Shown here piece by piece: positions 47,040 to 60,829 of a stretch of 64,000 bases of DNA. The notes beneath the pieces were generated by a model. The model saw nothing but the letters and a program-made list of their open reading frames with translations. It was not told the DNA's origin and ran no database searches. Position 1 is the stretch's first letter. Each line of letters begins with the position of its first letter. The stretch comes from Centroberyx gerrardi (taxonomy: Eukaryota > Chordata > Actinopteri > Beryciformes > Berycidae). Position numbers and translations under genes: made by a program. The stretch is taken from assembly GCF_048128805.1 (NCBI RefSeq), contig NC_135999.1, positions 19,346,190 through 19,410,189 on the forward strand, written 5' to 3'.

Positions 47040-49885
47040 AGATGGGGAGTAGGAGAAAAGAGGCACATTGGATTGGTAGAATTGGGAAAAAGAATGGAGA
47101 GTGATTGGTAGAGGTCAAAATAAAGTGGATGAGGTTGTCTTTGGAGCTGTAATCTGGCCTCTCTATCCCCAGCCTCTTCCATTTTCTCCCTCCACTTCCT
47201 CTCCTCGATCTCCCTTAGGCCCCTCTGTTCGGTTATTTCAAAGCCTTTATCTCCTTAACCCTTACCCCCCTCTCCACACGTGTACTTGGCCGCCTCTCCC
47301 CATCCATTCTCTCCTATAATCTCTGCTTCCTCTCCTTCATCCCTATTCCCATCTTCTCTGAAGGGATGATCCTCTGAAGTCACCCTGGCTTGCAGGGCCC
47401 TGAGGGCATCCGTATCCGTAGGATGCTCCCCTAGGATACACCCAGTCAACTGGGCGCATGATGGAGCACTCTACTGCTGTAATAGGCAGTTACAAGGGTT
47501 GAAGGGAAGGGAGGGAGACAGGAGATTGAAACAGTAATTTTGCAAACAGAGTGAATGAATGAACCAATGAAGGAAGGTATAAAGAAACGTGAGAATCTGT
47601 TTTGAGTTTATAAATGCAAATGAAGGGACCAATGCCATTTAGATTCCATCAGTTTGTTTTGCTGTACACCGGCTTCCCACACGTAAATGATAACAGAATT
47701 ATCACTGTGGAGAGTTCTCTGCGTTTTTGTCACCGTAATCTATTTGATATATGATGCACTATATAAGAAAATAAGCAATTTCATCTCACAGCTATGCTTA
47801 TTGCGTAAAGCAGTCTATTTCATAGAAATGAATGCAAATGCTAAAAAAGATTGCCTCTGAATTTACATCTAGAATTCCCTGGTGTGCTCACACAATACGA
47901 AGGAGGCATTGGGATGGAATTGAATAGAATTAACAGAAATGAGTTTTGGTGTTAAACAGGCGGTCTATAACTGGTATTGTGTGTACCTTGGTATTGGCCA
48001 GCTACACACAAAACGCACATACACACTCACACCTTAAATTATATTATTTAGGTTTACACTAAAACACTCACTAAAACACCTTTTCAATTTTAATAAATGT
48101 ATTTTGTGTGTGTGGGTGTGTGTGGGGGGGGTGTTAAAATATGGATGATGAAGGATTCATTTTACATATTGTGTGAGAGTGCTATAGTGAAATTGATGGA
48201 AAAAATGAAATGTGATGGAAAGATCGGTGGCGGGCTTGATAGATTAGTTACTGAGTTTGGAAAAATGTCTATCCTATACTGTTTATGCTATAATTTAAAA
48301 AAAATGCTTGTGTTTCTGTATTTAAGGGCCATCGTCAACCATTTCAACCCTAAGATCGAGTCCTATGCTGCTGTGAACCACATCTCCCAGCTGTCAGAAG
48401 AGCAGGTAAACACCGCACTCTTGTCTGGGATATCTTTTTATGTCACAATTAGCCTTACAGACTTTATATGATGTCACATTCACTCATTGTTAGTCTCTTT
48501 ATGATGTCAGAGTCACACAGTCAGACTTTCTTTATGGCATCACACAGTGTCCTTGCTGTCTTGCTGTGTAGTGTCTTTCCTGTCACCCCTATTGACCTAT
48601 AAGATACTTTTTATGTTGTCATAACCTTCCCTACGATTCCCTATGATGTCACTATGGCACTATGCCACATTGAATTCAGTTGCCTGTTCTGATATTATGA
48701 TGTCACAGTGTCCAGTAGCATGCATACAGTTAGTCCTAGCGGCCTCAAGAAGTCACATCAATTAATTTACATTTACTTGCATCTTGAATCTGAATGTGAC
48801 CAATGCAAAACCTTTGAGGAAATCTTGGCCACATGCTGTGTGACAAGACATGGCTGGCCAAAACCGTCTCTGATGTGATGGCTTCCTCCGGGAAAAGATA
48901 CAAAACAGATATATGTTGAAAATAGATAAATAAAATAAACTTAGAACGTCTCAAAAATGGAAAACTCCATGTCTAAGTCCACCATTTGCCCTACTGCATA
49001 AGTGCCTTTCAGAGAATATCTGATTGTATATGCTCAAGAAGGAAGCCATTGCACCAGATCCCATTTTTAACAGCACGGTATGTGGTCAAGATTTCCTCCA
49101 GGGATTTGCTTGGGCAGCGTTCGGACTCCAGTAAATAGAAATGAATTGCACCAACATCTTGGGCTGGAATCTAGTGAAACATTGCTCTCTACATTTCAAA
49201 AGTAATTCTTATGAAATTTTTATTACACACTGGAAAACACTCAGTGAGAAGTGGCCTATTTTTGAAAGAACCGCCTGGTCATGAAGAAGTAGTTACAGCT
49301 ATATGGCAGAGTTTAATGACTCAGACATCTATTATTGTGATGAGACACCTGGAAGAGCAGTTGTTATCACAGACCACTGCACGGGAAGCTCATCATGGCT
49401 GATTCATTGCTTGAGGTTCAAGCAGGTGGGAGGACCTTGTTTACAACAAACCTGGGCTCTGAGCTTTTTATGCTGTGCATGACAGATGATGAAATGTGAA
49501 ATACATGGGTTAGTAACTGTCACTTTCTGGCCAAGCTGCACTGACAGCATTTTTTAAAATAATTTTTTCCTTAAAAAGTATATTCAACTCTAACCCTAAC
49601 CCCTAAACATTAAATAATTGTGATTATAGATGTACCGTACTTTATTCCTTTGTAACAAGGCCCACAATATGAAGTAAAAAAACACATTGCAACATTTGTA
49701 TAAATATTGCAACTGCGATGTGAATTATGAAACATTGGTGTCAAAACCCTTTATTTCTTTGATGAGTCCTAAAAGTACACAGTTGGTGAACAACCATGAT
49801 AGATCAGTATCTGCAGACAGTGACTTCTAGAAATAAGGAAGACTTAACTGCACAATGAGTACTTATTCTGTGTATGTGTACACAC

Positions 49886-49918
<33 letters not shown>

Positions 49919-52900
49919 GTGTTAGAATGGACTGGCGCCATTAAGCAACTTGACAACTTTTGAAATTAGTTGTAGTGATTCTATCATCATAAGTGGCAAA
50001 ACTTGGAGTTTGGATGGAGGGTGAACTTCACTGATATGAGCAGAGTGAGCTCTATTTAAAAGACTTTTATCATTTATGTCAAATAGGTGCATGATGAGGA
50101 CGGGGAAAAAGCCGGAAGAGTCCTTTATTTACAAGCTGATAAGAGAGTGATGGATTCGGTCATTATACTCCTCAATTACCTCTCTGCTTTTATCTCCTAG
50201 ATTTATTCACAACAAAGAGGGGAGGCAGAAGGTAGCCGGTGGTGTCACTGGTCTGCCACCGGTTTTATATCATTTTCACTTGTAATAGTGGTACGTTCCG
50301 GTTAGATTAAAGTAGAACTTCCTGTTATGAGAAGTGGTAATTTCCAGCAGCCTCCATTAATATTAGCAATTTCCAGAGTAGAGCCAGTTTCCAGCGGTCT
50401 GAAATTTGATATGCCCACTCCAGTCGGAATACAAGCCTCATTTCCATTATAAAAATCGGTGCACTTTCCATGATGTAAATGTGTGTACCATCTTGTGGCC
50501 TGGCTGATCTACAGTCTTCTGTCAGACATTGGCCTTGTTTGGGTCTTTTGATCATCGTCAGCAAATTTATTATACTAATACTTAAATGACAGCAATCATC
50601 TTTTACGAATAGGTGTAAAATTTTCCAGATGGTAGATAGAACTTGCTAGTCTCAGCATTCATAAAACATTGAAAACAATGTAGGTCGTACTTAGAAAAAC
50701 ATCAGGACAAAATTGAGTGAACCACAGCAAAAACTTTTCAACTAAATAAAGGACTAGTTAGGTCTCCTCTCTGGCTGACAAATAGCGCTCAGTGCCTATG
50801 TTCCCAGAAGGGAGAGGCACATGTCAATCACAGCCAGTTGGTCCTTACCGGGCTTCTGAGTCCGTATTTATTGAATAGTCACCTAATCAGAGTCGTTGTC
50901 CAGCGTACAGCCAGCCAGGGAGTCAAGCCTGTGTCATGCATAATAGTAAGACATGATGTTGGAGGTGGAGAAATTGAGAGTTTAGATGATGTAATGAACC
51001 TTGATGTGGTAATTCGCTCAGTCCAATAAGCCAAAACATAAACAGTGTGTGTCTGGGTCTTAATCATTAGCCTCTGCTCTGTCTAATTGAGGCAGATTGC
51101 ACCCTCTTCTTTCCCAACGACTAACAGTCTCTTAACTTCGCCTTTGTTCAAACTAAACTCTTACGTCCTCACCCTTTCTTCTCCAGTCTCCCACTATCGT
51201 CTTTTTTTTTTTTTTTTTTTAATGAGGTGTGAAACCTTGCATTTCCTTCCCTCTGTCTTCTGACATCTAGCGCTCAACCCCCCCCCCCCCCCCCCCTCCT
51301 CCTTCACTCCGTCCCCCTGGAGCATCTTCATTCCCTACAGTGACACTAGAAGATGGATGGCCTCCAGAAACACAGACCATTAAAATGAACTACCATAGTC
51401 TCTTTTTTTCTTTTTCTCTCTTTCTCTCTCAAACACACACATGCACACACACGCACACACACACACACACATACATCAAGCAAAATCAGTCAAAACACAC
51501 TTGAATACACAAGGCTGCATTTGTACCTCTGTGCTTCAAGATAAACACACTGACAGACATGTACACACACTCATATGTGCTTAGTCATGCAGAAAGCTGC
51601 TGAAGTGAGATGAGTGTGTCTAAAATTGCATGTGATAAAGGTTACAGTCCCTCTCCCCTCAACTTCACTTTATTTCTCCTGCTCAGACCATTTACTTTTT
51701 CCTCTTATTTTCATTTCTTCCTCTAACCGGTTCGTCATAGCTCACGCTCTTTTCCTCGCCGCATTTTGCCCTTCCTCCTTTCTCCTCTTCTGTCCTTTCC
51801 ATTGCCGCCTATGAGAACAACTTAAACGTGTTAGCTGAAATTACCGTTCAAACCGATCTCTACATTTACACAGAGAGGCGAGGGTGAGGGAGAGGTGTGA
51901 GGGAGAAGGAGGGACAGAGACGGAGAATGAGAATGAAGTATGGAGTGAGAGATATGGGTATGAATTTTTCATCAGTGTACCATCAGAGGTTGAAATAAAA
52001 AACAACAGCACCTTTTCAGAGCAGAGTGGTAGATTTATCAGAGGGGGTAAAAAAAAAAGGAAGAGAAATGTTTTCCTGCTCCTATGCCTCTGTTTTAAAA
52101 TGAAGATTCAGCTTTAGATGTACTGCCAGTGCCAAGGGAGAATATGTGCGTGTTTGTGTGCATATATTGAATTAGACCTAGGTTAAAGCCTATATGTTTA
52201 GACATTTATGGGTAAAAGGTGTGTGTTTGGACCGGTTTCAGAGCAGTGTGTGTGTTTATGTTTATGGAGCTTCCCTGGAGCATGACAAAGTGCGTCTCAT
52301 GCATCTTCCTGTGAATGTTTCATGCTGTGCGGAGTCATGCAGGGTCTATAATAGCTAAAAAGGTCTGGTTAGGGACTATTTCATGGCTGAATGGGGGAAT
52401 GCCAGGCGTAGAAGTGTGGAGAATCGCTGCATAATTACCTCTGATTTTAGCCTACCTTCTTATCTCGGCTGGCCGTTACTTGAGGCAACTGTAGCCTCTG
52501 CATTTTTGGCCATAAGTGCACTCACACACACATATACACACGCACACACACATACACACACACACATTTGTCTTACTGTACTTGTGAGGACCTTCCATTG
52601 ACTGATTCATACCCTAACCTTAAATTCGCCCCTTGAGGAAGTGAAGAAAAACACACAGTGGGTCTCTTTGTTTTGTAACAGACTTTGTGGAGAGAAGTCT
52701 GCTCTTCTGAAATAATTCTGAAATAGACGAGTGCTATTAGGCAAGCCCAACAGAGTTTTGGTTGTTATAGCTAATGGTGCGGAGATGGGACAAAACAAAC
52801 AAGAAACAAAGCACACAAATCACTGAGGAATCTGTCAATTAGCTGGAACCGTGTCCCTTTTTTCCGCCCTACCATTCACATCCCAAATGCACCAGTCAGT

Positions 52901-53555
52901 AATAACAGAGAGTCGGGTCCTGACACCAAGCAGTTAGTGGATAGAAATAGCTCAGTTCAGAAACAGTCCCGGAGAGGAACCAGGTGCTGTGCCGAGCGCA
53001 ACACTCCACATGATGCCTCATGAATAAGCATGCTATAATTAAGTATTTAACAGCAGTTAATATTTGACTGTTCAATAAATATTTGAGTAATGCATTTACT
53101 GTACAAATCATTAATGATGCCTATGTTTTATGGAGTTATGGAATTATGTTACGCTCTTTAATTTAGTCTTCCCCTCATCTCTCACCCCCCCGCCAGGTGT
53201 TGGAGGTGGTACGGTCCAACTATGACACGCTGACCCTAAAACTACAGGATGGCCTGGATCAGTTTGAGAGGTACTCGGAGCAGCCCAAAGAGGCCGCCTT
53301 CTTCAAGGAACTGGTGAGAGAGCGAGAGCAGTGCATTGTGGGGTCTGAGGGTCAGACGGCAAGAGTCTGGTTGTTTGTCTCAACTGTCATCTGCCTCTTT
53401 GATATTCTGTGTGTGTTTATACTTAATGGTAGTAAATGCTAGCTCTCTTTCTCTCTCTTCAGGTGCGCTCCATCAGCCTGAATGTAAGGAAGAATGTCTC
53501 TCTGAACACACTGAGTCAGGACGTCCTGCTCAAAGAGTTCTCCACCATCTCCTGA
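33363..53555 (+). CDS. armh3: Armadillo-like helical domain-containing protein 3 (C10orf76), complete, 25 coding exons, 689 aa
   Basis: Cytosolic/Golgi protein that, from the literature, binds PI4KB and acts with GBF1 in Golgi maintenance. Exons: 33363-33464, 33560-33616, 35367-35513, 35799-35906, 36025-36117, 36209-36283, 36422-36508, 37340-37396, 37524-37567, 38108-38168, 38367-38413, 39502-39577, 40973-41066, 42606-42707, 43036-43094, 43213-43278, 43401-43470, 44104-44164, 44263-44351, 45988-46070, 46527-46653, 46898-46973, 48327-48405, 53197-53313, 53463-53555. All are GT-AG and the total of 2070 nt gives 689 aa plus TGA, the remembered human length. It starts [20 protein letters not shown] and ends [12 protein letters not shown]1741 covers the C-terminal part. 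AFLHDD (FLH at 410-412) corresponds to the region reported to contact PI4KB. The least conserved part is the Pro/Thr-rich stretch and [11 protein letters not shown] (residues ~335-355). The exon with ATG starts at acceptor 33354; upstream leader exons were not resolved. Confidence 0.97.
33640..34640 (-). mobile_element. Degenerate interspersed repeat in armh3 intron 2
   Basis: CCCTGTGGGGAAATTG near the start, and the segment around 34480-34570 (CAGTCTGATAGCTGTCGGCACAGAAGAGC...), match a common fish repeat as I remember it. AT-rich material between. Boundaries are approximate. Confidence 0.45.
34683..35235. mobile_element. Non-autonomous DNA element in armh3 intron 2
   Basis: Left side TATGTTCACACTACAGGCGGAAGTGGCCCAAATCAG and a subterminal AGCAGTGTGAACAC resemble the fish repeat class with TGTTCACACT ends. 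The right side has ATCAGATCTGAGCAAAAAA. A short relic frame starts at 34929 ([20 protein letters not shown]). Class uncertain. Confidence 0.5.
36579..36760. mobile_element. Rearranged SINE fragment with 18-bp perfect hairpin
   Basis: GTTTGAGCAGCAGGGTGG (36579-36596) and its exact reverse complement (36606-36623) flank a 9-nt loop. AGCAGGGTGGCGTAGT resembles the head of the SINE at 33067. The following CCTGCTGACGTGTCC and CACTTTATTGATCCCC segments resemble SINE body and tail. It lies in an armh3 intron. Confidence 0.6.
38688..38900. repeat. Dispersed fish repeat with two related units
   Basis: Two related words, GGTCCGATTTTGATGAAGCTTGG and GGCTTGATTTTGATGAAACTCGG, about 90 bp apart. Recalled as dispersed in fish genomes. 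Intron of armh3. Confidence 0.45.
40551..40911. mobile_element. Non-autonomous hAT-type element (MITE), 345 bp, with 8-bp target-site duplication
   Basis: Perfect 16-bp terminal inverted repeats TAGGGATGGGACAATA at 40559-40574 and 40888-40903, flanked by the perfect 8-bp direct repeat CTACTAAA at 40551-40558 and 40904-40911. An 8-bp duplication is the hAT signature. There is no coding capacity. It is inserted in the armh3 intron before exon 13. Confidence 0.9.
44475..44690. repeat. ATCGATTAAT-rich interspersed repeat with small palindrome
   Basis: ATTAATCGAT (44520-44529) and ATCGATTAAT (44543-44552) form an inverted repeat within a segment of TAATCGATTA words, a common fish dispersed element. 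Intron of armh3. Confidence 0.5.
45290..45600. promoter_or_regulatory. Candidate conserved non-coding element in armh3 intron
   Basis: Single-copy stretch free of simple repeats, with homeodomain-like cores (CTTAATTCC, ATCAATT) and long runs of balanced composition. Candidate only; conservation cannot be judged from one sequence. Confidence 0.2.
46979..47035. repeat. (CA)n microsatellite directly after an armh3 donor
   Basis: About 28 CA units starting 6 bp after the exon ending at 46973. CA repeats next to donors can affect splicing through hnRNP L, as known from other genes; no effect is shown here. Confidence 0.95.
48406..53196 (+). other. armh3: Longest armh3 intron (4.8 kb)
   Basis: Holds the TGATGTCA cluster, a CA repeat (49887-49918), a T run (51201-51220), a C homopolymer (about 51276-51296), CA-rich DNA (51430-51470, 52500-52565) and AT-rich single-copy DNA (about 48.7-51.1 kb). 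No gene seen. Confidence 0.7.
48436..48710. promoter_or_regulatory. Cluster of TGATGTCA (CRE/ATF-like) motifs in an armh3 intron
   Basis: Exact TGATGTCA at 48469-48476, 48502-48509, 48644-48651 and 48698-48705, with near matches TTATGTCA, TGGCATCA and TGTTGTCA between. It looks like a decayed tandem repeat. TGATGTCA differs from CRE TGACGTCA by one C-to-T change at the CpG. Binding is an inference. Confidence 0.35.
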
Positions 53556-54905
53556 GGCGCACACATCCTCCCTCCTGCTCCCTCCAAATGGACACACATA
53601 TTTTTTGCGCATGTGGACATGTACACATACTTGGACACACACACACACACACACACAATACACGCGTACTGCAAACACAAACCAGTACAATCCTCGGTTA
53701 CCCTTCCTGATTCATCTTGAATGCCATCTTCAGACATCCTGCGCAACCCTCACTTCAAATCCTCTGATGGCATCTTCTCCCACACAGACGGACACAGACT
53801 GACTGATAGGCTGGATGCACCTTAATAGGGAAACCTGACGGGCGCTCTCTGCAAGTTGCCCAAACTTGCCCTTAATGCCCTTCATGGATGTGTGTGATGA
53901 TTTCTGGAAGTGCCCATATTACACCGGCTCCTTGTGAGCTTGTGTGTGATCTACAGTATTGGCAGGACTGTTAACTGACACATGAAAGTCTGGATTTACA
54001 CTAGACGGTAAAATCAAACTATTTTAACCCAGCTCTTCGTCTCATACAATCACAAAGCTCCCCTCTCCTATCCCCATTCTGCCACTGATGATATTGTAAG
54101 TAACTTCTGTTGTCAAACTGATCAATGCATCACCGTACAGGATTTATCTCTTAGTAATTATTTCAGAAGCTTTTAGCTTTGAGTGATATCGTTTGTCCTT
54201 ATGCAACAGTCCATAACAACATTGGAAATGGTAAGTTGACCTTTTGAGTCCGGTGAATCTTATGACATAATATGCTCTCAACTGGTCCAGTCAGAAATAT
54301 TTCTTTGTGGCTGAATGTTTGTTGTGTGAATGTTAACTTTATTCTCTTCATGATCACAACAAATTACAAGTGTTTTGTATTTGAGGAGTAGGACATGTTG
54401 GCCATTAAGTTGAAGATGCTCTGAAGTAACAAACCTTTTTATTATTGTTGCGAAGCCTTGGTGTTTTTGAACAAAGCCCTGACTAATACTTACTACTGTA
54501 CATTGCACAAATCCTTTTTTTTTCTCCATTAGTTTAACAAATTAATCTGAATGTGACAAAGTGACTGGTTTGATCAAAAGGGCAAGGCTTATGGAAAAAT
54601 GTTTGGGCAGTGCTTATACATTATGATTCTTGAACGTGATCATCACTGTTTCTGGCACCTAGAAAGTCTGGTCAGTGAATTACATCTCATTGTAAAAATC
54701 AAAACATTGATCCATGCATTCACCCTCTTGAACATAGCCTTGCTCTTTCTTATCCAGAACTTTGAAATCATTTTTTTGACTGGAAGCAGATCTGAATTAT
54801 GCAATTCTCTTTCTTCAAGTGTAGGGCCTTCTTTCTTTCATCTCTTAACCTCCTGTAGGTATATTTATGTGTTTCTTTTTTAAATAAAAGTTGGTTTCCT
54901 ACTAC
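53556..54905 (+). other. armh3: armh3 3' untranslated region with poly(A) signal
   Basis: Follows the TGA stop. A short CA repeat lies at 53635-53658. A clear AATAAA at 54883-54888, after a T-rich stretch, is the likely 3' end. No coding signal is seen. Confidence 0.7.
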
Positions 54906-56390
54906 TCAACTAGTGCTTCCTCCCTGGACTATGCAGTTAGGAAACATTAAGAAGTTGATAAGAACTCAAATGCGCATGTAATTTGTTCTTCCATTACATC
55001 TACATTGTAACATCAAAACAAACTTCGGGTTGCACTCAAGGCACTGACAGGTTCTCTGGCTCGATGATTCTCATTGGCCAAAGGTTCTTACTTTTTCTGT
55101 CTCAATTCAGACTTTGTGTACCCAGCATCCATCGTTGTCAGCAAAACCTGCACACACACACCGTCCTCTGCTGACATTGCCAGCTGAGTTATAAAAAGTC
55201 TGTGTGTGATACGATGGTGTCAGTGGGAGACTTAGATGTCTTCCTCGCTGGACAATCTATCCCTGCACTGAAGTGAATGATGACTTGTCTATGGGATATA
55301 CGTCTTTGATAACAAATGCTTGCGTCTGGGAACATTTCTTACTTCTTGTCCCCTGCCGAGCGCACGTGAACTGAGTTATGAGTTGGTGAGGAAATATTTT
55401 CAGCAGTTTGAGGTCCTTGATTGTGTGTGTGTGTGTGTGACAGAGAGAAAAATAACTGTTCCCTATGTGTATGACATCGTAATTACTTGACATTGCCACT
55501 GGATCAGGACAAAATCGAGATTCAATATGTTGAATTAATCATAGTATAATCTTTATTCATGTGCAAAAATCAATTAAAGAAACTGAGAAATCTATGGAGA
55601 GGTAAACCCCAGTGGCTTGTGGGTAAACCTGCAGAGGGAGGTGTTTGTCGCTACTTTAAGAAATGCAGGTAAAGTGGTGTGACCATCTGTTCTTAACAGC
55701 ACAAGGGCTAATTACATCAGATTGTGCGATACATTTCATTATCGCATGAAAAGATTTATCTGCATAATTACAAAATGGGTAAACACTTTCTGGACACTTG
55801 CAGCCACTTTCTGGCTGTTTTCGTGTGTAAAAAGTGCCGATTCTGATCTACTAACCTGTGAGCAGTAAGCATTTTGTGTGTGGAAATGGGAGAGACACCT
55901 GGCAGGAGACTTTTTAGTGCGTTTAGTGCGACCCAATTAATATGGATTTTGAGGAGTGGCATTGGTAGAGTGCAAAAATGGAGGAGGAGATTTTTTAAGT
56001 GCATCAGTATTCTGGTCATGACATACTGCAAGTGCACCTTGACTAAATATTTGAATAGATAAATCCAATATGTATGCAAGAAATGGATAGATGAGAACTG
56101 CCAATGTCAGGTCAAGATTGTTGAAACGTGATATTGCTCTGAGAAAACTGTGAAGCAAAGCTGCTGCTTGTCAGATAATGCAACTTTCACTTCTCTCTCT
56201 CTCTCTCTCCCCAACATACTTTGATTATCTCTCTCTCAATATCCTATTTCATTCTCCTGTTGTCCTCCCTCAATCTCTCGCTCTCTTTCTCCATCTACAC
56301 CCTTGCCCCCTCCTGTTGTGAAAGTAATTAGCCAATATCTCTGATAAACTTTGTCCTCAAGCTACTTCCTAATGATGTCTGCACCCTCTG

Positions 56391-56431
<41 letters not shown>

Positions 56432-58388
56432 ACATCAACAGTCACAAGGAAAAAAAACATCTTTCTCATTTGTTTGTCAAAGTTGCTCAAAGTAACCTGA
56501 TCCCATGGATGCAGCACAGAAGGTCAGAAAGGAGGATGGAGAAAGTTATGACAACACAAATAAACTCAAGTTGAGGTAAATACTGCTGGACAGAGAAGGA
56601 GAAAGAGAGAGGGAGAGGGCAAGAATGAGTCTGAGGGGAAATGAGAGTTGAGGAGTATGTGAACCTGACTTGACGTGACTTGACTTGGCCATGAGGGGGT
56701 CTGGAGCAAGTTTACAAAGTGCTTTTAAAAAAGTGCTTTTTAAAGTACTTTTAGTTTCAACAGTGAAATCAAAGCAAACATCATACTCTTAAAGTAATTT
56801 AAAACAAGTATAAAACAAGAAGACACCACAAGACGAGAATAGAGGATAAAAACCTCTGCACTAAGATCTAAAAGGGTTGACACAATAGTTTAGAAAAAAA
56901 ATATTGAATGAACTCATTATTCATCTTGGGTGGACTATAGATTACTTAAAGAAAGGGAGGCTTACCATTTATTATAAAACAAAGACATTCAAAAGTGGTG
57001 GAATTACCACTTCAGGTGTGTGAACATTTTAATTTTCTTTCTATGTACGATGGCAGATGTGTATATACTGTTTATATATACACAATATACTGGGTGGAGA
57101 GTTTTAGTATTTCTCTCAGGGAAGAGGAAGTATTATGAGCGTCTCTCTGGCCTATCCACCTCCATCTGGCCAGGTTCCAGCTGAGTGACAGTGCAGAGAA
57201 AGAGAGATGAGGGTCAAAAGACTAATACAAATGAAAGTTGAGGAACAGGAGGACTGTTAAAGGTACAAAGGTGCCCACATTGTATCTTTTACCATATTTT
57301 CTTTTCACTCCCTCCCCCTGTTCCATCTTGAAGCTCATAACAATTTGTTTCTTCTCCGTCTGTCTCGTTGTTGCTTAGTCAGTATCTTGGTGGTTTATTA
57401 TTACTCGACTCAGATGCAAATGCACTTGTGCCCAAACCATTGCTCTCTCCTTACTGGCTAATAAGCTTGTGTAAATAACCAGTGGTACTAGCATTTAGGT
57501 TGCCAACGTCACTCTCTGCAAATCGAACTTGGACTTAATACAAGGGCAGTGGGACCATGCATATTAATTATAACAACCTCTTTCTCTCTCTCTCTCTCCC
57601 TCTCCCTCTCACACACACACGCACACACACACATAATTAAAGCCATGTGGGTGACTGATGAGGAAACTTGTTAAAAACATCATAAACTGATAGTGATAAG
57701 CTCTTAATGGACACGCAAGCTTCATGTTTACTCGAAGACCCAGCTCCAGGAACGATAACGAATGCGCTTTTATACTGGGAATAGTAATGTGCCATGGATA
57801 GTAATGACAAACTGATGAGTGGAGCAGGCGTGTGTGTGTGTGTGTGTGTGTGTTTTTATGATAGAGAGTGTTTACAGTCTTTGGAGATCACTTCTGCAAT
57901 GTCTTTCCAATACCATGGATCTCAGCTCCCTAACATGAATGCATTCCAAATCCCCTAATGCTGTTGGGTATGGTATATTGGGCAGTATATTAACTGCCAG
58001 ATATAATCTGTTTGGCGTGTATGTGTGTGTGTGTTTGCATATATGTGTGTGTGTGTGCGTGCAGTGATGATGGCTTAGATGCTCAGACGGAGCCAAGCCC
58101 AGGCATTTTACTGTGACAACCCATTAACGCTGCTGTGTATTTATAACGTTTCATTTAAGCATATCAGCCTTCTCATCAAATATTCATTTGAGGGGAGATT
58201 GCCTACTTTGTCTTGGCTAAGGCCCCCCCCCCCCCTTCCACTCCCACCCTCCCTTCAGTTTGTGAGTGTGTGAGTGTGTGTGTCTTTATCTGTGTGTGTC
58301 GCTGTATCTGTGTCAGCGTAGCATATGAAACAAGTGAACACCGAACAAAGGATAAAAAGTTCATGTCCACCTGTTTGTGTGTTCCTCT

Positions 58389-58433
<45 letters not shown>

Positions 58434-58654
58434 TCATCGCTCCGGACCGTGCGTAACTTCAGGCATCAGAGTTCATTATTGGTTATCTGTCAGCTCCACT
58501 TCCCAGCCTGCAGTAATGCTAAACTTCTCTGAAAACCCCTGTGGGAGATAAACGCTGTCAATACTGAGAGATTTAGCAGACTCCAGGCACATAATATATT
58601 CAAATACCTCTCCAGTGTGTTCCCTCTTTCTCCCGCTATTTCTCTTTCTGTTTT

Positions 58655-58694
<40 letters not shown>

Positions 58695-59803
58695 GCAGAT
58701 TTTCTCCAGTCTCTTCTCTCTTGATGTACCGCTATCTCCTCTATTTTTTCCTCAATCCCTCTTTTTGAAAATCTTTTTTTTTTTTTTTTACTCCTCTTTC
58801 ACTCTGTCACTCGTGCTCGTCTTTCATCGGGCCTCTTTTTGCTTCCTTCCTCGCCTTGCCTTCTTCTTTATCCCGCTCTTTCTCCAGCTGCTGACAGATA
58901 TTTTCTCTCCTACTCATCAGTCTCTTGATGTGTGACATCATAATCCCTCGCCCGTCTGTCCGTCCGCAAGGCAGCTTTACCACATTATCATGAAAATGAC
59001 CGGCCTGTTTATCTACAACAAGCCTTTTTTAGCTTTGCTTGGCGAGAAGAGGCCTTTCTTTTTTTTCCTCAAACACTTTTTTTCTCTGTGACAATTCTTT
59101 AGACTTTAATTTAAAGGCAGGCACATAATAACAATGTTTTCCTTCTTATCAGTCATCTGTCCTGGGCTGTTCAGTAAACTCTCTTTTTTTGAGGGATCTT
59201 CTGTGTTTACTTTTTTTTTTCTTTATAGAGCTAAGCATTATAAAGGGTAACAAATAGGCTTATATTCGAGGTTTGAGCTGGGATTAAAGCTTCAGTATAA
59301 GCTCTGATATTCAAGTCATTTCAGATCATGGTCCTCCAGCCATTGCCATCATGCTGAAAACGATATATCGAGAGATGTGGAAAATGATCTTAGAATGAAC
59401 TAGAATGTCAAATAAAATATGTTGAGATGCCATGTTCTTAGGATGTTTAAAATGCAGTTTTTTTATGACATGATAGGAAATGAAATCTTGCAGCTATATG
59501 CTTATCCCATAAATCGATGCGTGGGCCTTCCCTGCCTCCACCCAGCTTCTGGTCGGTATTTGCGGATATAATATTCAAATGTTTTTTTCTAATCACGACC
59601 TTGGCGCCTGCATTTCTGACATATGAGTGAGTAATCCATAACTCCGCTCAGCCGGCTCAAGGACACGGAGCTGACAAGGTATTGATCCCAGGTATTACTT
59701 TTGCCTACCAAGCTGAAGCCGAGACGTTAGCTGCTCGAGTCCCAGGCCAAGGTGAGGCAATCTATCAGTGAGGCATAGATCATCAGAAATGCTGCCCGCC
59801 CCT

Positions 59804-59841
<38 letters not shown>

Positions 59842-59875
59842 TCTGTCTCTCTCTCTCTCTCTCCCTCTCCCTCTT

Positions 59876-59929
<54 letters not shown>

Positions 59930-60474
59930 CCACACTGAGAGTTCATTTACACACACACACACACACTCAACATTCTGTTCCCCTTGATTAACAGTAACAG
60001 AAACACTGCAGGACACATACTGATGCTTATAAATATGCATTGTAGTTAAAGATATATGTATATAATATATAAGTATAAATATCTTTATTCATGCAAGTTG
60101 AGGGGTGGAAAGGCTATTAAAGGAGAAGTATATACATTTAGAGAAGTACATACAACATATAGCCTACATTTGTGTATGTATTCATATGTAGGCCTATGAC
60201 GTGCTGTATGAGGTTCATGTATGTTCATCGTCTTTTTATGTATGTATGTTTATGTGTGTGTATTAACTTTTCTTTTATTTGCACTTTTTATCTTAGTATT
60301 TCTGCCTTTATTATGTGAAGTGTGTTGAGACTCCTGTTTGTGATAATGCACTTTAAATAAATTTGACTTTGACTTAAGTAATGGCTTGCAAAAAGTAAAT
60401 AAGTGCCCAATAAGGGATTTGCACGGCCTTAAAACCTTAGAATGACCCTAATAGATGATCCTTATAATGAGCAA

Positions 60475-60507
<33 letters not shown>

Positions 60508-60655
60508 ACTGATATCAATAAAAGCTCAGACCACGGGAACACATTTAAACACACACACAAAGAAATGTTGATTCCCTATTCCTCTTTTCCTCTCGCTTTC
60601 AACTGATAGAATAATATAGAAGATAAACTCACCAGCAGTTAGAGGAATTGAAGCT

Positions 60656-60707
<52 letters not shown>

Positions 60708-60773
60708 CATTCTCTAATTCACCTCAGTGTGTCTGTCAAATAATAGAACTGATACTTTCTCCTCCCTCTCTCT

Positions 60774-60829
<56 letters not shown>

